From contig NZ_CP044523.1 of NCBI RefSeq assembly GCF_008831545.1, positions 682,001-746,000 of the forward strand: a stretch of DNA of 64,000 bases, in the 5' to 3' direction. Below are positions 15,822-23,187 of this stretch, piece after piece. Numbering within the stretch: position 1 is the stretch's first letter; each line of letters starts with the position of its first letter. The position numbers and the translations under genes were made by a program. The notes below the pieces were generated by a model, which did no database searches, had not been told where the DNA came from, and was given only the letters and a program-made list of their open reading frames with translations. The DNA comes from Halorussus halophilus. Its GTDB lineage: Archaea; Halobacteriota; Halobacteria; Halobacteriales; Haladaptataceae.

Positions 15822-16325
15822 TTGATATCCTCGCACCTTTCTATTCCAATAGGGTATAAATGTAATTTACATCCTCGGGGCCTGATCTCCTGGATTCCAA
15901 ATAAGGTATAGTATAGTGAGGAACGCTATTTGAACTACTGTACTGACACACCTCGGATACAGAGCTAGAATCTGAGGTAAATGACAAGAGTAGTTTCTGT
16001 TGATCGTTCGGTTCGAGTGTACCCCAATTACGGAGAATTCCCCGCACCCCCACCCGTGGGAATCATCAAAATGGGGAAACAGTGCATTGGTTGGGTAAAC
16101 ATAGAACTAAACGACCTAGCTAGAAAACTTCTTTTTTATACGAGATTTACTCTGTCTATCGAATAGCGGTAGCAGGCTTCCCAGAATTCAGGGTTTATTC
16201 TTGCCTGGATTGTCGCCTTCGACTCGTAGTCACTATGGCCTCGATTCGCCTTTATAAGGCGCGCTCCGACTACTGATTGGTTGCGGAGGAAGGTGATCCA
16301 ACTTCCACTTACCGCCAGCGTCGCC
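15822..16325. other. No convincing gene
   Basis: Short frames on both strands (15981-16166 plus; 15841-16053 and 16136-16396 minus) have no family resemblance and mixed codon use. Near 16250 there is TTTATAAGGCGC, a possible TATA box for the small DNA-binding gene at 16326. Confidence 0.4.
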
Positions 16326-16475
16326 ATGCCTTCTGATGGTCGAAAAACGATTACAGTTCCTGAACAGACATACAAACAGTTTGTCACGCTCCACAAGCGG
16401 ATTCGCCCTCACGACCGCGCTCCCCAATGGTGGACTATTATTCGACTCATCGAGAGCTACCAAGAGCACGAGTAA
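16326..16475 (+). CDS. Small ribbon-helix-helix-like protein
   Basis: I choose ATG 16326 (MPSDGRKTITVPEQTYKQF) over the longer frame from 16281. The 49-residue product starts with a short strand (KTITVPEQTY) followed by two helices, the layout of an RHH/CopG-type DNA-binding domain as seen in many small haloarchaeal regulators. It is probably a dimeric repressor, perhaps of element genes. It stands alone with its own upstream TATA-like sequence. Confidence 0.6.
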   Translation: MPSDGRKTITVPEQTYKQFVTLHKRIRPHDRAPQWWTIIRLIESYQEHE

Positions 16476-16633
16476 TCTATAACATCAATAGAACAAACAA
16501 CCCCTTGGTACTGGGTTTCGATTTGTCGAGACTGCCCACCCTCTGAGACTACTCATTACTCATCTACAGTCGTGCGTAGAAGAGTTCTTATTCCGCCATT
16601 TGGCGGTTGGTCTGGTTTCTAATTCCGTCGCAA

Positions 16634-17176
16634 ATGGAAAAAGTTGTTAAAGATTTTTCTAGTCATTCATATGCTACTGCTAATCACGCTTGGCAGATTC
16701 CAGCCGTACTACGCTCGCTCTATTGTGATCAAGAGTTGAGCCTGCGGGAGATAGGTGAGAAGTTCGACTGTCATTACAGTACTATCGGAAAATGGCTCAA
16801 CAGGTGTGGAATCGATTCCCGACCTGCTAACTATCAAAAGACACAACCGTGTTATACAGAAAATCCTGCGGGGTATGTCTACTGTAGTTCTCAAGTCGGT
16901 GACGAACGAGCGCAATTTGCTCTCCATGAGCTCGTAGCAATCGCTGGCGGTGCCAATCCTCACTATGTTTTCAGTGATGAGACGGAGTGTCACCATCGGC
17001 TCAAAATCCCATCAGGGCTTAATGCCAAAGTACATCTAGATATTCCAAAAAACATAGAAGCAATAGACGAGGCTGAGCACCGACGGATCCACGCTCAGAA
17101 CGAGTACGAGCAACCAGAAGTCGAAACAGTTCTTAATCGCTGTGATGTCCCCGAGAGAAATCGACGGTCTTGTTGA
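16634..17176 (+). CDS. HTH plus HNH-type nuclease-like protein
   Basis: ATG 16634 is preferred to the TTG of the longer frame. The 180-residue product has an N-terminal helix-turn-helix (about 30-58, LSLREIGEKFDCHYSTIGKWL), then an HNH-like region: HELVAIAGGANP, ETECHHRLKIPSGLNAKVHL and PKNIEAI, ending EHRRIHAQNE. The His pair, Asn and final His follow the HNH pattern of small haloviral and plasmid endonucleases, though the metal-binding set is not perfect. It could be a homing-type nuclease. The C-terminal stop overlaps repeat module C. Confidence 0.65.
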   Translation: MEKVVKDFSSHSYATANHAWQIPAVLRSLYCDQELSLREIGEKFDCHYSTIGKWLNRCGIDSRPANYQKTQPCYTENPAGYVYCSSQVGDERAQFALHELVAIAGGANPHYVFSDETECHHRLKIPSGLNAKVHLDIPKNIEAIDEAEHRRIHAQNEYEQPEVETVLNRCDVPERNRRSC

Positions 17177-17231
17177 AACCCTCCCCTGCAGATAAGATGG
17201 AACCGACGGTGCGCAATACAGAGCGTGTATT
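17169..17231 (-). repeat. Repeat module, copy C
   Basis: CTTGTTGAAACCCTCC (17169-17184) and, 26 bases on, a block close to the complement of GCGCCCTGTATTCAGCAC (17211-17231). Same module as copies A and B, in the opposite orientation. It forms the very end of the HNH gene, whose last codons (RRSC) lie in it, so that gene may be truncated by the repeat. Confidence 0.55.
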
Positions 17232-17277
17232 GAACACTCCAGAACGCCTATTTGTCAGTAACATGTCTTAGATAGTT

Positions 17278-17766
17278 ATGGCGACGGAGCGTTCAGAGTG
17301 GCCACTTCCGAGTCAGTCTCCCGGTGTCCGACGGCTCCTGTATCTCGCTGAAGGACTGATTCTCGGGGCTAGCCTTCCACTCTTTCTGGTCGGATTTTTC
17401 GGTGCCTTTCTTATCGACATCGAGACCGGTTTGTTTCGACTCAATCTTACAATCGTTGATGTGTTCTTCCTCCTCCTTGTCCTCTTTTTTCTCCTTCGAG
17501 CGATTGCGTTTATTGACATTGGGCGTCGCTTTTCTCGGGACGCCCCACCGGAATACCAAGATTGGAAAGAGACGCGACGGTGGCTGTGGGTTGGGGCTGT
17601 AGCACTCCCCGTTGGTGGTGTCCTTCTCGGGGTCTCGGTACTGCTGTGGGGGTGGTGGGCAGTCGTGTTCTTACAGTATGCAGACCTGCTTATTCTGGGC
17701 GCGATTATAGCCGGGTTCATCCTCCACCTCTATGTCTTCCATCGCCTCGGGGTGAAAATCATCTGA
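17278..17766 (+). CDS. Four-helix membrane protein, hypothetical
   Basis: A 162-residue protein with four hydrophobic segments (about 22-46, 57-81, 100-122 and 128-152) and a short cytoplasmic loop (GRRFSRDAPPEYQDWKETRR). No family recognised. Codon use is host-like. It sits between repeat copies C and D and is probably cargo. Confidence 0.65.
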   Translation: MATERSEWPLPSQSPGVRRLLYLAEGLILGASLPLFLVGFFGAFLIDIETGLFRLNLTIVDVFFLLLVLFFLLRAIAFIDIGRRFSRDAPPEYQDWKETRRWLWVGAVALPVGGVLLGVSVLLWGWWAVVFLQYADLLILGAIIAGFILHLYVFHRLGVKII

Positions 17767-17834
17767 ATTGGTGGTATGGCGAGTAACCAATTCGCACCAC
17801 GCATTGCTCACCTCATCTACTGTCAGGCCCGAAT

Positions 17835-17951
17835 GGTTTCAACAGAGCTAAATCGACAGCAGTGACTTCGCCGACGAACACTATATTTTCACGGCTATAT
17901 TAAGATATAAAATTCCAGCAGGGAAGTGGAAAATCCGGCTCTGTTGAAACC
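17835..17951. repeat. 14-bp inverted repeats around a short spacer
   Basis: GGTTTCAACAGAGC (17835-17848) and its exact complement GCTCTGTTGAAACC (17938-17951) enclose 89 bp. The repeat sequence is the conserved block of the repeat modules A-D. A short stretch with perfect terminal inverted repeats and no gene inside resembles a miniature inverted-repeat transposable element. No clear target duplication is visible. Confidence 0.55.
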
Positions 17952-17990
17952 CTCCACGACTGACAGAACTAGCGTGCTGAATAGAGAGGG
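17937..17990 (-). repeat. Repeat module, copy D
   Basis: GGCTCTGTTGAAACCCTCC (17937-17955) followed by GCGTGCTGAATAGAGAGGG (17972-17990), the complement of the module's second block with a few changes. It lies 84 bp upstream of the HEPN-motif gene and may overlap its promoter. Confidence 0.55.
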
Positions 17991-18073
17991 TATATTCAGC
18001 AAAGCAGTAACGATAGTCATGATACCTACTGTTTCCGAAACGTCTTTCCAAGCATACAACCGAAGCCAAATAT

Positions 18074-19069
18074 ATGCCAACCTACGTATTCGATCTCTGT
18101 AATATCTACGTTCCGGAGGGTTCGGTCTACGAGAATGACGAGTTAAATATTCAGATCGAACCGCGCGAGAACGCCGAAGAATTCGAAGAACTGCGACGTA
18201 ATAGTGAAAGCGAGTACCAGCACGGATACTGGAACACAGCCCAGTGTTACATCGAGGCGGAACAAGACCGTGCGGAACAACTCGCCGACTGGTTGACGTT
18301 CATTTATTCATTCGCCCAGAACCGTGACGTCACTTGGTTCAATTACTCTTCTCTTGAACAAGGTGAGCACTACCAATCACGCCGGTCGACATATACCTTC
18401 TCTATGGATAACACCAGCCTCCCTCTTATCAAAGGGATGTGGGGACCGCCGGGAGACCAGGGCCTTGACGGGTTCGTCGATACGGCGTTGCAGACGTTAG
18501 ACGAGGGGTCAGAAGCAGAACAATCGCGACTCCTACGAAGTCTCAGCCTCTTTCTTGAGGCGCAAGGAGACACGTTTTGGATGATCAAGTTCCTTTTGCA
18601 GTGGATCGTCCTCGAATCGAATGCGAACTACAACTATGACGACTACCTGCAAGGCCCTGGTGAATCGATCTTCACCGATGACGAGATCGAGGTACTGAGT
18701 GACTCGGTCATCAATCATCTGGAAGCGAATGGCTGGGAGCCAAATCAAGTTGCTCACATGGAGTATATCCTTGGTCAGAAACATCTCTACGGGGCAAGTT
18801 CGAAGACGAAGATCAAGATATACTTGGACTATCTCAACATCGGGTTCGATATCGAGGAGATTGAGGACATCATCCAGATGGCCCGCAGCATCCGGAACCC
18901 GATCGCACACCGGAACGACGATGCTCGACTCATGAATAACGCCCACATAGTGAACGATATCAGAAAAATCGATTTCTACGTGCTTCTCCGGTTGCTTGGC
19001 GTAGACGAAACGATGCAGAACCGATTAATCACGCCCATTATCTCCGGGCCTGATATCGATCGGGAGTAG
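18074..19069 (+). CDS. HEPN-motif protein, possible RNase effector
   Basis: A 331-residue protein. The N-terminal 120 residues are beta-rich and unrecognised. The C-terminal part is all-helical and carries RSIRNPIAHR (residues 271-280), i.e. Arg274-x4-His279, the R-x4-6-H motif of HEPN RNases; the N after R is the usual polar residue. Families with an N-terminal sensor-like domain and such a C-terminal HEPN occur in abortive-infection systems, which makes that a reasonable hypothesis; the motif alone does not prove nuclease activity. Stand-alone gene bracketed by repeat copies D and B, so it may have moved as a unit. Confidence 0.65.
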   Translation: MPTYVFDLCNIYVPEGSVYENDELNIQIEPRENAEEFEELRRNSESEYQHGYWNTAQCYIEAEQDRAEQLADWLTFIYSFAQNRDVTWFNYSSLEQGEHYQSRRSTYTFSMDNTSLPLIKGMWGPPGDQGLDGFVDTALQTLDEGSEAEQSRLLRSLSLFLEAQGDTFWMIKFLLQWIVLESNANYNYDDYLQGPGESIFTDDEIEVLSDSVINHLEANGWEPNQVAHMEYILGQKHLYGASSKTKIKIYLDYLNIGFDIEEIEDIIQMARSIRNPIAHRNDDARLMNNAHIVNDIRKIDFYVLLRLLGVDETMQNRLITPIISGPDIDRE

Positions 19070-19082
19070 CTGGCCTTTCTTC

Positions 19083-19153
19083 GTGACCGATACGCGCCCT
19101 GTATTCAGCACGGCTACTAACACCTATCGTCGCTTGAGTGCTTCAACAAGGCC
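19083..19153 (+). repeat. Repeat module, copy B
   Basis: GCGCCCTGTATTCAGCACG within 19083-19112, then TTCAACAAGGCC to 19153, with a shorter spacer than copy A. It lies just after the HEPN gene stop and exactly where a broken gene (19179-19298) begins, marking a recombination joint. Confidence 0.6.
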
Positions 19154-19178
19154 GAAAATCCCTAACTGACAGTCAATT

Positions 19179-19298
19179 CTTGATCGAGAGCCACTTCGTG
19201 AAATCGATGACCTACCGCTCGCTGGTCCGACCGATATCATCGCCGACTTCGTAAAAACCGCTGAGGGGGAACCCTCACTTGGGGAGAAACCACAGTAA
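19179..19298 (+). pseudogene. C-terminal gene fragment
   Basis: A 39-codon frame ending at TAA 19296-19298 reads LDREPLREIDDLPLAGPTDI and ends EPSLGEKPQ. It has host-like codons but no start; the frame begins just after repeat copy B. Probably the tail of a gene removed when the repeat or the HEPN gene arrived. Parent not recognised. Confidence 0.4.
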
Positions 19299-19323
19299 AG
19301 TTTCGTGCTCGTCTATCTGTTGA

Positions 19324-19830
19324 GTGCCCACATACCCCTCGGTTTTCGGCGGAGTGGGCACGAGGTACCTAGGGCAGACTACTCACGGAGTCTACGAACG
19401 CATCTTCACCGACGAAGAGCTATTCGTCACGGTCGGTCTCCTCAATAGTATCCCCTTCGACTACCTCATGCGAACTAAAATTGACTCAACAGTAGTCTTC
19501 TACAAGCTAACTGAGTCGCAAGCACCTCGTCTCGTTAAGGATGACGACTGGTTCGACCACATCTGGACGCGAGCTGCCAAGCTCAATTGCTACGGTGACG
19601 AATTTGTCGAGATGCGTGAGCGTCTTGGTGGCATTGAGCCAGCGACCGATCCAGACGAACATGAAGAGCTCCGGGCCGAGCCGGACGCTGCCTCTTTCCA
19701 CGCATACGGACTGGATCGAGAACAGACCGAGTTCATTCTTGGCGACTTCCACCGTGTTCGTAGTCCTCGAAGGATGACCGAGGACTATTTCGACATGGTA
19801 CTAGAGAAATACATGAATCTGACAGAATGA
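19324..19830 (+). pseudogene. C-terminal remnant of a restriction-modification enzyme
   Basis: The 168-codon frame (GTG start at 19324) matches the end of large haloarchaeal Eco57I/TaqI-like restriction-methyltransferase proteins. Telling segments: LLNSIPFDYLMRTKIDS, FYKLTESQAPRL, AAKLNCYGDEF, FHAYGLDREQTEFIL, and RRMTEDYFDMVLEKY at the C-terminus. Such enzymes run to about 1,000 residues or more; the methylase motifs and nuclease domain are absent from the window upstream, so this is a non-functional tail. It indicates that a defence locus once stood here. Confidence 0.65.
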
Positions 19831-19871
19831 ACCGATTGGTGGATATAGAGAGTAGTTTACGGACTTTTTCT

Positions 19872-20459
19872 CTACCAGACAGCCTCAAATGTGATGGCTA
19901 AATGGCCTCCGCCAACAGGGTGGACAACGAACATAACGAGCACAAGCCGTGTATTGTCTAATTGTTGAGTGAGTTTGATTCCGGTCCGGATATGATCCTT
20001 CTTGAATGATTCTGCTACCCAGACGAGATTTTCTGCCTCGAAAAATGAGCCGTAGGTCAGAAGTTTGCCAAGGTGTGCATGATCGCTGGTTCCTAGCTGG
20101 TTCTCGATGACCACACGTTCCCCGTCAGAATTCTCTGCAACGATGTCCGCCCTAAATTGGCCAGTGGAAACCTCCGTTTCAATCTCGTGAAGATTTGTAT
20201 CGAGGGCTATTTCAAGCGGTTCCGGGTTTTCGGCAAGCCAAGGAGTGAAGCCTTGTTCTTCACAAGACCAACAGAATCTGACCTTACTCTTTGAGTAACC
20301 ACCGAAGACCTCAAGATAACCATCACCATTGTCACAGGGCACGATCCACATTGGTCGCTGTGTCTCGTCTTCATCACCGTCGAACTCATCACAAGAGTGA
20401 TCGTAACTATCACTCCTCTTGCCGAACTTTTGCTCACAATGGCTGCATACTAATTCCAT
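19872..20459 (-). CDS. Zinc-finger protein with PD-(D/E)xK-like nuclease domain
   Basis: I use ATG 20459 (MELVCSHCEQKFG); the longer frame runs through the integrase gene. The 195-residue product begins with a C-x2-C...H-x3-C finger (residues 5-23) and has a second Cys pair (CWSC) near 80. The C-terminal half reads GQFRADIVAENSDG, then RVVIENQLGTSDHAHLGKLL and FFEAENLVWVAE, matching nuclease-like domains of the RADI..-VIENQL-TDH-HLGQLLTY type, where the acidic residues and ENQ replace the usual E-x-K. It ends 40 residues later without the typical tail. It lies 24 nt downstream of the integrase and may be co-transcribed. Confidence 0.6.
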   Translation of the reverse strand: MELVCSHCEQKFGKRSDSYDHSCDEFDGDEDETQRPMWIVPCDNGDGYLEVFGGYSKSKVRFCWSCEEQGFTPWLAENPEPLEIALDTNLHEIETEVSTGQFRADIVAENSDGERVVIENQLGTSDHAHLGKLLTYGSFFEAENLVWVAESFKKDHIRTGIKLTQQLDNTRLVLVMFVVHPVGGGHLAITFEAVW

Positions 20460-20482
20460 ATATGGAAAATATTGAATGCGAT

Positions 20483-21583
20483 TTATCCCATACGATCGAG
20501 AGCTGAACGTCGATCTTCGACGGGTACCTGATCGTACTTTATCGTGGTTTGAACACTCTTGTGACGGAGCTGTGTTTTCGCTGCTGCCAGGTCTTCTTCT
20601 CGCGTCATGTACGTCCCGACCGAGTGACGGATCGCATACCAGCTCATTCGGCGATTCTCGGTGTCTATTCCGGCCTGATCGCACAACCGCAGTAACAAAC
20701 GCTGGAGTGACTGCGACCCGTACGGATTTCCTTCCCGAGTGAGCCACAGCTTGTCCGTGTCATCGTATCTATCGTAATTGTCTCTCTCCTGGAGCCAGCG
20801 CTCGAGAGCGTCGGCCGTACGCTCTGAGATGCTCACGAGCCAGTTGTCGTAGCTCTTTACTGAATCCGATGCGGGGATTCGAAGCACTCGGTTGGAGATA
20901 TCGACCCACGAGACGGACGCCTCACCGACTTCGGCGGGACGTAGACCGGCATCGAGCGACACCCAGACCATCGAAGTGTACTTCCATCCGTTCACCTGCT
21001 TCCAATCGTCGATCGAAACTTCCTCCAACGGTTTTCTCAGTCGCTGTGAGACGTACTTCTTCCAGTGTTCTCGCTCGTCGGGGGTGAGGCTGTAGTAGTC
21101 CGGAATCGATCCATATTCGAGTGCAGCCTGTCGAATCTGTTTTCGCTCATCGAGACTAAGGAAGTCCGGTGGCTGTTCGCGCGCGTTGGATGAGAACACT
21201 AGTTCTGGTTCCCAGGGCTCCTCGTTGAGCTCGTGGTGACGCCACTTGAAGTACCGATTCAGCGAGTCCTGTGTATTGGCTTTGTGTGACCCGCTATATT
21301 CACCACGCGCGAGGTACTTCATATACTCGTCCGCATGGTCGTGGGTCAGGTGGATGGTATAACCATCCTCAAGTTCCCAGACAAACCGGTCGAACTTCCC
21401 GCACCGGTACGCGGTCCGGTACACTGTGTCTTCGGTGTAACCCTCAGCTGCCCCTGGGTCTTTGCCGAATGTCGACAACCATTCGATGAACTTCCGGCGT
21501 TGGTTCGCATAGTCGACGCGCTGTTTTTCGTTTAGGTACTGCTCGGATTCTTCCGCGATAAGCGGAGCGTCGATATCTACCAT
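20483..21583 (-). CDS. Tyrosine recombinase / integrase
   Basis: ATG at 21583 (MVDIDAPLIAEESEQYL) gives 366 residues; the longer frame starts inside the tRNA and is rejected. N-terminal SAM-like DNA-binding helices (about 10-130) precede the catalytic domain with Arg215 (GLRPAEVGE), Arg319 in WYAIRHSVGTYM, His341 in LRHKSVQTT and the nucleophile Tyr350 (IKYDQVP). The first position of the usual HxxR box is Tyr316 instead of His. It lies 164 bp from the attR core and reads away from the tRNA. It must be the enzyme that inserted the element. It resembles the integrases of haloarchaeal plasmids and pleolipoviruses (SNJ2 type); that subgroup is inferred. Confidence 0.9.
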   Translation of the reverse strand: MVDIDAPLIAEESEQYLNEKQRVDYANQRRKFIEWLSTFGKDPGAAEGYTEDTVYRTAYRCGKFDRFVWELEDGYTIHLTHDHADEYMKYLARGEYSGSHKANTQDSLNRYFKWRHHELNEEPWEPELVFSSNAREQPPDFLSLDERKQIRQAALEYGSIPDYYSLTPDEREHWKKYVSQRLRKPLEEVSIDDWKQVNGWKYTSMVWVSLDAGLRPAEVGEASVSWVDISNRVLRIPASDSVKSYDNWLVSISERTADALERWLQERDNYDRYDDTDKLWLTREGNPYGSQSLQRLLLRLCDQAGIDTENRRMSWYAIRHSVGTYMTREEDLAAAKTQLRHKSVQTTIKYDQVPVEDRRSALDRMG

Positions 21584-21746
21584 GTGCGTACCCCCTGAGT
21601 ACACTGAATGGTATCGGGGGTGTTTCGCGCTGTACCCCGCTTCCGTCCTGCACTTACACCGTTTCGTCGAATGTGCACGGGCACTAGTTGGTCCGATTTC
21701 ATGATTGGTTCGGCCAAGAAAACCGCAAGAGTGCGCCGTGATTTGG

Positions 21747-21802
21747 ATGCGAGGGATGGGATTCGAACCCATGGACGTCTACACGAGCGGGTCTTAAGCC
21801 CG
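21747..21802 (-). repeat. attR: repeat copy within intact tRNA-Leu
   Basis: Identical over 56 bp to 1162-1217. Here the tRNA 5' half continues to 21832, so the gene stays functional after insertion. The core therefore starts at the anticodon arm and ends one base past the tRNA 3' end. Confidence 0.95.
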
Positions 21803-21832
21803 CCGCCGTTGGCCAGGCTGGGCAACCCTCGC
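21748..21832 (-). tRNA. tRNA-Leu (anticodon UAA)
   Basis: 85 nt. Acceptor GCGAGGG (5') pairs with CCCTCGC (3') and the discriminator base is A. Anticodon stem GCGGG/CCCGC closes the loop CTTAAGA, anticodon TAA. A long variable arm (class II) and T arm GGG-TTCGAAT-CCC are present. No CCA is encoded and I see no intron. Confidence 0.95.
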
Positions 21833-22521
21833 GCAACTGAGGGTTGTCCGTTCTACTGGAAGTGGGTTTCGGTATGCGGGGCGGGGAGCGGGTTCGACTC
21901 GATAGCTGTAACGACAACCTGTGTGCCCGGTGAACCAGCCGCCAGAGTCGACTGCCCGACCAACTGACGGGGAGGACTGAAAGGGGCCGCCCGTTCGCGC
22001 AACGCTTGGTCGTCTGCGTGACCCGTATCCGAGACGGGCAGTGCTGAGAGCCTCGGATATGTCACGCCAGCGATCGGGAGCACTGGGAGAGCGAAGCTCT
22101 CCCGAGCTAACGGCACGAAGTGCCGTGAACGGGCGGGGGCTTTCGAGGAGGAAGCATCGGCTGTTTAAGTTGCAATAGAGGGGTCGTCGGAGCAGAGAGG
22201 CTAGCTACTCCCGTCACGACGGAAAAAGAAGCCCTCCTCGGCCTTCATCCACCGAGGTCATCAGACCCCACTTCTCCCCGCTCAGGGCTTCGCCGTTCGC
22301 CATCGAGGTCTTCACTCACTACGTTCGTTCGAACCTCGCTACGCTCGCTATCGCTCGCGTTTCCTCTGGTCGAAGACGAAATTCAGTGATCAATTCCCAA
22401 ACCCACTCCTAACGACACGAATATTCAAATACGAAGTCGGAGCCAATTCGGCCCGACGTTTCGTGCGGTCGAAGACCGCCAGTCAGCGTAGTCTGAAACG
22501 ACCGAATCAAAAACCGCCTAT
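21833..22521. other. No gene seen; GC-rich with small hairpins
   Basis: No frame looks coding. It contains the tRNA-Leu promoter side (21833 on) and several short hairpins such as GGGAGAG-CGAAG-CTCTCCC near 22085 and GGCAC-GAA-GTGCC near 22112, plus the CGAACCTCGCTACGCTCGCTATCGCTCGC style repeats seen between many haloarchaeal genes. A small RNA cannot be excluded. Confidence 0.4.
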
Positions 22522-23067
22522 CTACTGGTGAACGTCCACGGATTCGAGAATCACGTCGTCTTTCGGTTCGTCGTTCCGGCCGGTCGGGACGTTGCCGATT
22601 TCGCGGACGACGTCCATGCCATCGATGACTTTGCCGAAGACAGCGTGGCGGTCGTCGAGGTGCGGTTGTGGGCCGAGGGTGATGAAGAACTGCGAGCCGT
22701 TAGTGTTCGGGCCGGAGTTCGCCATCGAGAGGATGCCTTCGTCGTCGTGGCGCAGTTCCTCGTGGAACTCGTCGTCGAACTGGTAGCCGGGGCCGCCGCG
22801 GCCGGTGCCGGTCGGGTCGCCGCCCTGAATCATGAAGTCGTCGATGATGCGGTGGAACAGGACGTCGTTGTAGAGGGCGTCACCCCGTACTTCGTCGGTT
22901 TCGGGGTCGTTCCACGTCACGGTGTCCGGTGCCGGTTCGTCGTTCGCTGCGGGGTCGTGTTCCGCGAGGTTGACGAAGTTCTCGACCGTCTTCGGCGCGC
23001 GCTCGTCGTACAGTTCGACTTCGATGTCGCCGTGGTTCGTCTGCAGTGTCGCAGTCAGGTCACTCAT
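22522..23067 (-). CDS. Peptidyl-prolyl cis-trans isomerase, cyclophilin type
   Basis: ATG 23067 (MSDLTATLQTNHGDIEVELY), 181 residues; the longer frame is rejected since it runs back over a divergent gene. It shows the cyclophilin core: APKTVENFVNL, FHRIIDDFMIQGGDPTGTGRGG, then MANSGPNTNGSQFFIT and HAVFGKVIDGMDVV. The catalytic Arg (FHRII), Gln (MIQGG), Phe (QFFIT) and His (DRHAVFG) are present. It catalyses proline isomerisation to aid folding, presumably in the cytoplasm as there is no signal peptide. Confidence 0.95.
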   Translation of the reverse strand: MSDLTATLQTNHGDIEVELYDERAPKTVENFVNLAEHDPAANDEPAPDTVTWNDPETDEVRGDALYNDVLFHRIIDDFMIQGGDPTGTGRGGPGYQFDDEFHEELRHDDEGILSMANSGPNTNGSQFFITLGPQPHLDDRHAVFGKVIDGMDVVREIGNVPTGRNDEPKDDVILESVDVHQ

Positions 23068-23187
23068 GGTTGCGAGAAGGGACGCTGGGTAGAAAACCCT
23101 GCCGGACGCGACTGACGAAGTCAACGGAGGACGGACACAGCGCCACCGCGGCGGTAGCTTGAACTTACGAGCGCGACACCACCCGGT

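Larger units (their letters stand above)
1162..21802. mobile_element. Integrative element in tRNA-Leu(UAA), ~20.6 kb
   Basis: A 56-bp perfect direct repeat (1162-1217 and 21747-21802) bounds this region; copy-to-copy distance is 20,585 bp. The right copy is the 3' part of an intact tRNA-Leu, the left copy a tRNA 3' fragment with no 5' half, which is the usual result of integrase-mediated insertion into a tRNA 3' end. A tyrosine integrase gene lies 164 bp inside the right end. Inside are a primase-polymerase-like gene, small DNA-binding genes, an HNH-like gene, many unknown genes and gene remnants. The coding style is richer in A+T than the flanks. I see no capsid, spike or ATPase gene, so plasmid-like integrative element is a safer term than provirus. 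Confidence 0.93.

Noticed and set aside
15981-16166. Plus-strand 61-codon gene
   Set aside because: No recognisable domain, mixed codons and no clear promoter; kept as unresolved intergenic sequence.
20483-21772. Longer integrase starting inside the tRNA
   Set aside because: The extra N-terminus is encoded by tRNA and attachment-site sequence; ATG 21583 gives the normal family start.
1162-21802. Provirus
   Set aside because: No gene with recognisable capsid, spike, packaging ATPase or portal features; replication and integration genes alone do not establish a virus.
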